Source: Rhodoferax sp. (lineage in GTDB: Bacteria; Pseudomonadota; Gammaproteobacteria; Burkholderiales; Burkholderiaceae_C). From it: a stretch of DNA of 54,846 nucleotides. The stretch covers positions 1-54,846 of the forward strand of contig NZ_JANXMU010000014.1 in assembly GCF_025354435.1 (NCBI RefSeq), written 5' to 3'. The translations under genes and the position numbers were made by a program. This document shows positions 50,324 to 54,846 of this stretch, in pieces. The notes below the pieces were generated by a model, which saw only the letters and a program-made list of their open reading frames with translations, searched no databases and was not told where the DNA came from. Every line of letters begins with the position of its first letter. The stretch's first letter is position 1.

Positions 50324-50430
50324 TTGTATTTGTATTCGAGAAATTAAACTACAAATAACGTGAAATATTGAAACCTTTGGATTGAGGCTAGAGCTTAACA
50401 TCCGCTCACTCAACAACCTCGGAGTTTTCT

Positions 50431-52311
50431 ATGTGTGGCATCGTTGGCGCAGTCTCTACCCGCAATATCGTCCCTATCCTGGTCCAGGGCCTGCAACGGC
50501 TAGAGTACCGGGGCTATGACTCCTGCGGCGTGGCCATCCAGGACAACGGCCAGACCACCCAAAACACCGGTGCCCTGCGCCGCGCCCGCAGCACCTCGCG
50601 CGTGGCCGAGCTGATGACCCAGGTGGCCGAGGACCATATCGAAGGCGGCACCGGCATCGCCCACACCCGCTGGGCCACCCACGGCGCACCCGCGGTGCAC
50701 AACGCCCATCCCCATTTCAGCCACGGCCCCGGCAAAGATTCAGCCGACCGTCCCGGCCGCATCGCCCTGGTGCACAACGGCATCATCGAAAACCACGACG
50801 AACTCCGCGCCGCCCTGCAAGCCAAGGGCTACGTGTTCACCAGCCAGACCGACACCGAAGTCATCGCCCACCTGGTCGATAGCCTGTACAACGGCGACCT
50901 GTTTGAAGCCGTCAAGGCCACCGTGCTGCAACTACGCGGCGGCTACGCGATTGCCGTGTTCAGTAAAGACGAGCCGCACCGCATCATCGGTGCCCGTGCC
51001 GGTTCACCCCTGATCCTGGGCGTGGGCCAGGGCGAGATCTTTTTGGCCAGCGATGCCATGGCGTTGGCCGGCGTGACCGACCAGATCGTCTACCTGGAAG
51101 AGGGTGACGTGGTGGACGTGCAACTAGGCAAATACTGGATCGTGGACAAGGCCCACAAGCCTGTCATTCGCAGCGTCAAAACCGTGCACGCCCACAGCGG
51201 CGCGGCTGAACTGGGCCCGTACCGCCACTACATGCAGAAAGAAATTTTCGAGCAGCCCCGCGCCATCGGCGACACGCTGGAAGGCGTGACATCCATCGTG
51301 CCAGGCCTATTCGACGGCCCCAACGGTGGCGATGCCGCCAAGGTGTTTGCCGACATCGACTCGGTGCTCATCCTGGCCTGCGGCACCAGCTACTACAGCG
51401 GCTGCACTGCCAAATACTGGCTGGAATCCATCGCCAAAGTCCCCACCCAGGTAGAGATTGCCAGCGAATACCGCTACCGCGACTCAGTGCCCAACCCCAA
51501 GACGCTGGTGGTCACCATCACCCAGTCTGGCGAAACCGCCGACACCCTGGCGGCACTGCGCCACGCCCAAGGCTTGGGCATGCAGCACACGCTGACGGTC
51601 TGCAACGTCTCCACCTCGGCCATGGTGCGCGAATGCGAGTTGGCTTACATCACCCGCGCCGGGGTCGAGATCGGCGTGGCTTCTACCAAGGCCTTCACCA
51701 CCCAGTTGGCAGGCTTGTTTTTGTTGACCCTTGCATTGGCCAAAACCAAGAGCCGCCTGAGCGCCGACGAAGAAGCCGGGCACCTCAAAGCCATGCGCCA
51801 CCTGCCCGCCGCCCTGCAAGCCGTGCTGGCTCTGGAGCCCCAGCTCATCGCTTGGGCCGAAGACTTCGCGCCGAAAGAGAATGCACTGTTCCTGGGCCGT
51901 GGCCTGCACTACCCCATCGCCTTGGAAGGCGCGCTCAAGCTCAAGGAAATTACCTACATCCACGCCGAAGCCTACGCCGCAGGTGAGCTCAAACACGGCC
52001 CGCTGGCCCTGGTGACCAGTGAGATGCCGGTGGTGGCCGTGGCCCCGAACGACACGCTGATCGAAAAGCTGAAAAGCAATCTGCAAGAAGTCCGCGCCCG
52101 CGGCGGCGTGCTCTACGTGCTGGCCGATGCCGACTCCCACATCGTCAGCGGCGAAGGCCTGCACGTGATCCGCATGCCCGAGCACTACGGCGCGCTGTCA
52201 CCCCTGCTGCACGTGGTGCCGCTGCAATTGCTGGCGTACCACACGGCATGTGCGCGAGGCACGGATGTGGACAAGCCGCGCAATTTGGCGAAGAGTGTGA
52301 CCGTCGAATGA
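50431..52311 (+). CDS. glmS: Glutamine-fructose-6-phosphate aminotransferase (isomerizing)
   Basis: A 626-residue enzyme making glucosamine-6-phosphate, the entry to peptidoglycan and LPS amino sugars. The N-terminal glutaminase starts with the catalytic Cys ([10 protein letters not shown]) and has [14 protein letters not shown] and [10 protein letters not shown]. Two SIS domains follow: [19 protein letters not shown] and [20 protein letters not shown], then [20 protein letters not shown]. The end [11 protein letters not shown] is the usual one. No glmS ribozyme is present; the leader is short and AT-rich. Ribosome site CGGAG lies seven bases before the ATG. A terminator follows at 52367. Confidence 0.98.
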   Translation: MCGIVGAVSTRNIVPILVQGLQRLEYRGYDSCGVAIQDNGQTTQNTGALRRARSTSRVAELMTQVAEDHIEGGTGIAHTRWATHGAPAVHNAHPHFSHGPGKDSADRPGRIALVHNGIIENHDELRAALQAKGYVFTSQTDTEVIAHLVDSLYNGDLFEAVKATVLQLRGGYAIAVFSKDEPHRIIGARAGSPLILGVGQGEIFLASDAMALAGVTDQIVYLEEGDVVDVQLGKYWIVDKAHKPVIRSVKTVHAHSGAAELGPYRHYMQKEIFEQPRAIGDTLEGVTSIVPGLFDGPNGGDAAKVFADIDSVLILACGTSYYSGCTAKYWLESIAKVPTQVEIASEYRYRDSVPNPKTLVVTITQSGETADTLAALRHAQGLGMQHTLTVCNVSTSAMVRECELAYITRAGVEIGVASTKAFTTQLAGLFLLTLALAKTKSRLSADEEAGHLKAMRHLPAALQAVLALEPQLIAWAEDFAPKENALFLGRGLHYPIALEGALKLKEITYIHAEAYAAGELKHGPLALVTSEMPVVAVAPNDTLIEKLKSNLQEVRARGGVLYVLADADSHIVSGEGLHVIRMPEHYGALSPLLHVVPLQLLAYHTACARGTDVDKPRNLAKSVTVE

Positions 52312-52327
52312 CGGGCACGTGTGCGGC

Positions 52328-52618
52328 TGACTGGAGCAAATAAAGTCCGTCGGGAATTTGTAATCCAAAAAAGGGGCCGGTGATCCCTTTTTTAGCATGG
52401 CAATTTGGTTCTATGTGCGTAACCAGTCGCTTCGCAGTTGCTACTGCCGGCTATGCAGCGGTTGCTGCGGGTGGCTCTTGGTACACATTTACCAGTTACT
52501 CTGCATAAAGCAGTCATTCGATCGATCCGGGCAATGTCGGCCTGACTCATTCAACATGACCTCCACAAAAGCCGGGGCAATTCACATCGATCGCGACGGA
52601 CTTTATTTGTTGCAGTCA
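52328..52618. repeat. 25-bp inverted repeat bracketing a gene-free stretch after glmS
   Basis: The left arm (52328-52352) and the reverse complement of the right arm (52594-52618) agree at 23 of 25 bases, including the perfect 16-mer CAAATAAAGTCCGTCG and TGACTG outside it. The arms are 241 bases apart and bracket the glmS terminator and an ORF without known relatives. Confidence 0.7.
52367..52393 (+). terminator. Rho-independent terminator after glmS
   Basis: AAAAAAGGG (52367-52375) and CCCTTTTTT (52385-52393) around a nine-base loop, with T run. Confidence 0.9.
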
Positions 52619-52759
52619 TTGTGGTCACAGACAAGTCCAGTCTGATGCCCCAGCGCGGATTCGATCAGATAGCCAGTTACGCGTTCTAACCCCAGGCAGT
52701 TGAGCGATTGTCTGCCCTGTGGGTCGTCTGCCAAGCTGGGGAGCTGTCTTTGTTGACCG
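52394..52759. other. 366-base stretch between glmS terminator and ROK gene
   Basis: No convincing gene. An 82-codon plus-strand frame (52397-52645, MAIWFYVRNQSLRSCYCRLC at the start) has no ribosome site and no recognisable domain. The region lacks the codon bias of its neighbours and may be debris of an inserted or decayed element; it contains the right arm of the 25-bp inverted repeat. A sequence like that arm recurs at 52770-52803, within the 3' end of the ROK gene. Confidence 0.5.
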
Positions 52760-53995
52760 CTATGGGCGCGACTGTATTTTTTGCAGTCCTTGGGTGGACA
52801 GCACGTTATCTACACCCAGCGCAATACCACCGAGTACACCGGCTTCCCTGCCAACGCGAGAATTTTCAATGGTCAATCGGCGGGTTGCCAAAGGCGGTGC
52901 ACGTCTATAGACGGCAGCGCGTACGCCTGACAGTAAATCGTCACTCATATGCGCCAGTTTTCCGCCCAGCACGATGCAAGATGGGTTGAACATATTCACC
53001 AAGGTCGCGACGACCTCACCAATTTGAGCGGCTGCTTCTCGAACCAGTCGTATCGCCAGGGTGTCGCCTGCCGCGACGAGGGCTGAGAGCTCGATTTCTT
53101 CACTGGGTTCGAGCCCTCGTGCTTGGCGGATCTGCCCAACAATAGAAGGTACTGAAGCAATAGCTTCAATGCATCCCACATTGCCGCAAGCGCACGTCAC
53201 ATTGCCACCATTTTCTGCCCGGATATGGCCAATGTCTCCGGCATCTCCATCGGCACCCCGGTGTAGCGCTCCATCCTTGGTGATGATGCCGCATCCGATG
53301 CCGCTGGCAACCTTGACGAAAAGCAGGGGTGATGCCGAAGCCAATCTGGAACGTGCTTCTCCGAGTGCCATGAGATTGACATCGTTGTCGACCAGCACGG
53401 TGATCCCCATCTTTTTCCGCAGCCATGCCGCAATCGGAAAACCATCCCAACCCGGCATGATCGGGGGACGGACGGACACGCCATTTTCAAAATCGACGGG
53501 ACTGGCGACTCCTACAACCAGTGTTCGGACTCGGATGGATTGCAACAGGTTTTCTCGCATCAATGTATCGAAATGGCTGACGACTTTGTCCAGCAGGACT
53601 TCCGGTGCCACCTTGAAGTCTGGGGTGAAAGCATCTTCTGCCAACTTGTTGCGTGTCAGATCGGCAATCACCAGCCTGACGTGCGTGATGCCAATATCCG
53701 CGACCAGAACAATGCCGGCGCGGGCATTCAACGTGAGTCCCACCGAGGGTCTTCCTCGACCTGCATAGCGAGCCCGTAGTTCGCTGAACAAACCAAGGTC
53801 CAACAAGGGTTGCACATGGTCAGAAACCGTCGACCGTGCCATACCTGTTAGCCGCGCTATATCTGCTCTACCTATACCGGGTTGCACCGAGATCAGTTTG
53901 GCGAGTTCGCTCTGTACCTCGAGTTTTCCCAATTTAAAAGTAACCGCGGGCGCAACGGTTGCAGCTTCAGCATCGAGGATATGGGTAATTTGCAT
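52760..53995 (-). CDS. ROK family transcriptional repressor
   Basis: A 411-residue NagC/XylR-type regulator. The N-terminal HTH (ISVQPGIGRADIARLTGMAR, then STVSDHVQPLLDLGLF) is followed by the ROK sugar-kinase-like domain: VLVADIGITHVRLVIADL and VDNDVNLMALGEARSRL. It carries the zinc motif CACGNVGCIEAIAS with the upstream His in DIGHIRAENGG. It probably senses a sugar and represses the divergent allose-type transporter gene at 54341. I start at ATG 53995; a TTG four codons earlier is possible. With the transporter gene broken by an IS, its target may be lost. Confidence 0.92.
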   Translation of the reverse strand: MQITHILDAEAATVAPAVTFKLGKLEVQSELAKLISVQPGIGRADIARLTGMARSTVSDHVQPLLDLGLFSELRARYAGRGRPSVGLTLNARAGIVLVADIGITHVRLVIADLTRNKLAEDAFTPDFKVAPEVLLDKVVSHFDTLMRENLLQSIRVRTLVVGVASPVDFENGVSVRPPIMPGWDGFPIAAWLRKKMGITVLVDNDVNLMALGEARSRLASASPLLFVKVASGIGCGIITKDGALHRGADGDAGDIGHIRAENGGNVTCACGNVGCIEAIASVPSIVGQIRQARGLEPSEEIELSALVAAGDTLAIRLVREAAAQIGEVVATLVNMFNPSCIVLGGKLAHMSDDLLSGVRAAVYRRAPPLATRRLTIENSRVGREAGVLGGIALGVDNVLSTQGLQKIQSRP

Positions 53996-54128
53996 TGGAA
54001 GCGGCAACCGGGTCGTGGAACACTAAATGTACTCCAATGCGCTATTTAATCTGTATTTAACGTAGGTGAAAACTCTTTGTGGTCGATAGTTTTCATATTT
54101 ATAACAAAAATCGAATTAAATAATACCA

Positions 54129-54141
54129 AATATGCCATATT
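54129..54141. promoter_or_regulatory. Candidate operator for the ROK repressor
   Basis: AATATG-C-CATATT is a 13-base palindrome in the middle of the intergenic region between the ROK gene and the transporter gene. Position and symmetry fit a repressor site; no experimental consensus is known to me for this regulator. Confidence 0.35.
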
Positions 54142-54201
54142 GATGGCGGACTTAGACTCGCGGCAAATTAACAAGACCATCGGGGTCACAGGAGACTAAG
54201 C

Positions 54202-54264
54202 ATGGCCTGGACGTCTGTGGCAGTAACTCCAACCTCCACTGATAAAGGATTTTCACCACCTTAA
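54202..54264 (+). CDS. Possible 20-residue leader peptide
   Basis: MAWTSVAVTPTSTDKGFSPP then TAA, with AGGAG eight bases before the ATG. Its ribosome site context GTCACAGGAG is identical to that of the alsB-like gene 141 bases downstream. It could be a translated leader, or the remnant of an earlier gene start left after a deletion. No family is known. Confidence 0.3.
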   Translation: MAWTSVAVTPTSTDKGFSPP

Positions 54265-54340
54265 AAACCATCGCTCTTCACTATTTCGTCACATGGAAAA
54301 GCAACAAAAAAACGGCGTATGACGCGTCACAGGAGTCAAC

Positions 54341-54631
54341 ATGAAACTAAAAAAAATCGCAATTACTCTGGCAAGTGCCACTACTTTGTCCTTGGGCTTG
54401 CTCTCGGCCGCACAAGCCGCTGACTACGCCATCGTGCTGAAAACACTGGCTAGCCCGTACTGGGTCTCCATGAAGGACGGCGTGATGGCCGAAGCCAAGA
54501 AGCGTGGCGTAGAAGTGGACGTTTTTGCCGCCGCCAGTGAGGACGACATCACCGGCCAGCAGCGAATGATGGAAGACGTGGTCAATAAAAACTACAAGGC
54601 CGTGGGCGTGGCGCCTATTTCCCCGGTCTAG
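54341..54631 (+). pseudogene. alsB: D-allose-type sugar-binding protein, truncated by an insertion
   Basis: The first 96 residues of a periplasmic sugar-binding protein like AlsB. Signal peptide MKLKKIAITLASATTLSLGL (cleavage after AQA), then ADYAIVLKTLASPYWVSMKD and NKNYKAVGVAPISPV, which match the N-terminal domain of the D-allose-binding family. A TAG follows at 54629-54631 and the expected next 200 residues (second half of the binding fold) are absent. The TAG lies in the sequence CTAG, a usual target of IS5-type elements, and a transposase C-terminus is encoded 136 bases on. The product cannot bind sugar as it stands. Strong ribosome site AGGAG before the ATG. Divergent from the ROK regulator. 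Confidence 0.85.
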
Positions 54632-54846
54632 GCAATGCTGAACAAGGCCATTCAAAATGGCTCTTCCGGGGTACTGATAACAAGAATGCGCCGAATCCGG
54701 CCAAAACGAGTCGTTTTCTAACCCCTTGGGGCTAGGTTCGCGGGCCTTTGGGCCCACTTTGCGCCCCTACGGACGCACCTGTGCCAGCAACTCCTTGCGC
54801 CCCAGGTAGATGTTGGCCAGCGCCAGGGCCGTGAATGCCTGCGTCG
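54631..54846 (-). mobile_element. Right end of a probable IS5-family insertion sequence (partial)
   Basis: The alsB-like frame breaks at CTAG (54628-54631). From there GGCAATGCTGAACAAGGCC could be the terminal repeat; its GAACAAG part resembles ends of the IS5 subgroup as I remember them. 54715-54765 is rich in short dyads (CCCCTTGGGG, GGGCC...GGCCC). The transposase end lies at 54767 on the minus strand. The other end is outside the window, so family and size are uncertain. Confidence 0.6.
54767..54846 (-). CDS. Transposase C-terminus (partial)
   Basis: The last 26 codons of a transposase whose start is beyond the window: QAFTALALANIYLGRKELL then AQVRP and a TAG stop. A closing stretch of the kind ALANLYLARRxLL...QVRP is typical of IS5-type DDE transposases. 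The frame is open to the window edge. Its position just after the broken alsB-like gene, reading towards it, supports an intact or recent insertion. Family assignment rests on this short end only. Confidence 0.6.
   Translation of the reverse strand, partial: TQAFTALALANIYLGRKELLAQVRP

Larger units (their letters stand above)
54008..54340. other. 333-base regulatory region between ROK gene and alsB-like gene
   Basis: AT-rich from 54030 to 54135, so promoters for both directions are likely here, although no clear -35/-10 pair stands out. It holds a palindrome (54129-54141), a possible 20-codon leader ORF (54202-54264), and the 10-mer GTCACAGGAG twice (54185-54194 and 54326-54335), each a few bases before an ATG. 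Confidence 0.5.

Noticed and set aside
50296-50430. glmS ribozyme or riboswitch in the glmS leader
   Set aside because: The 135-base gap is AT-rich with no ribozyme core, and the ribozyme is a feature of Gram-positive bacteria.
52397-52645. 82-codon Cys-rich frame after glmS
   Set aside because: Starts inside the terminator tail, has no ribosome site and no recognisable motif.
54037-54065. Another copy of the dispersed repeat (GCGCTATTTAATCTGTA)
   Set aside because: Only about 15 bases resemble the AT-rich part; no palindromic core is present.

Overview
The window looks like a chromosomal segment of a Burkholderiales bacterium of the Comamonadaceae, most like Rhodoferax. This is inferred from the cox/cta gene order with a 38-codon cytochrome oxidase small assembly gene, the pyrR-pyrB-pseudo-dihydroorotase order, CIRCE-controlled rpoH, the high GC content and the protein families. 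No database search was possible. No rRNA, CRISPR array, origin or prophage was seen.

Layout. 1-3862 (minus): metal resistance, with chrB-chrA-rhodanese-chrB-like as one overlapping chromate operon, followed by a CzcI-like His-rich protein and the start of a lipoprotein efflux gene. 3976-7641 (plus): pyrimidine synthesis (pyrR, pyrB, a dihydroorotase homologue without its metal ligands) and an acyltransferase. 7695-9424 (minus): FMN-binding regulator, OsmC protein, a small unknown ORF, tRNA-Arg(CCU). 9458-17209 (minus): tamA/tamB outer-membrane assembly and a moxR/VWA pair. 17328-23554: cytochrome c4, DUF1841, WYL regulator, KefC/KefF potassium efflux, an orphan ParA and a MaoC hydratase. 23668-29131: LacI regulator divergent from a sugar ABC operon with FucU-like mutarotase; the permease has an in-frame amber stop. 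29203-32386: trmL, ltaE, comF, BioC-like methyltransferase. 32535-42183: a complete aa3/caa3-type cytochrome c oxidase locus with assembly, heme A and Sco genes. 42229-47610: rpoH behind a perfect CIRCE element, a second OsmC protein and the glycolate oxidase genes glcD-glcE-glcF. 47763-52311: NCS2 permease, zinc-ribbon protein, Lrp/AsnC regulator, glmS. 52760-54846: ROK regulator divergent from an allose-binding-protein gene cut off at codon 97 by what looks like an IS5-family element running off the window.

The most unusual signal is a dispersed palindromic repeat of about 45-57 bp. Its core is built on GCTGCTAGCGC/GCGCTAGCAGC, flanked by AT-rich arms (GCTATTnAATTnAATAGC on one side, CCTATTT on the other). 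I count ten fuller copies and two half copies. Seven fuller copies sit in gene gaps, often touching or containing a stop codon. Three fuller copies and one half copy lie inside genes without breaking the frame. In kefC, a methyltransferase and DUF1841 they are read in the same orientation and frame. In sco a copy encodes most of the lipoprotein signal peptide.

Several divergent genes have a -10 hexamer only 6-8 bases before the start codon, which suggests leaderless transcripts.
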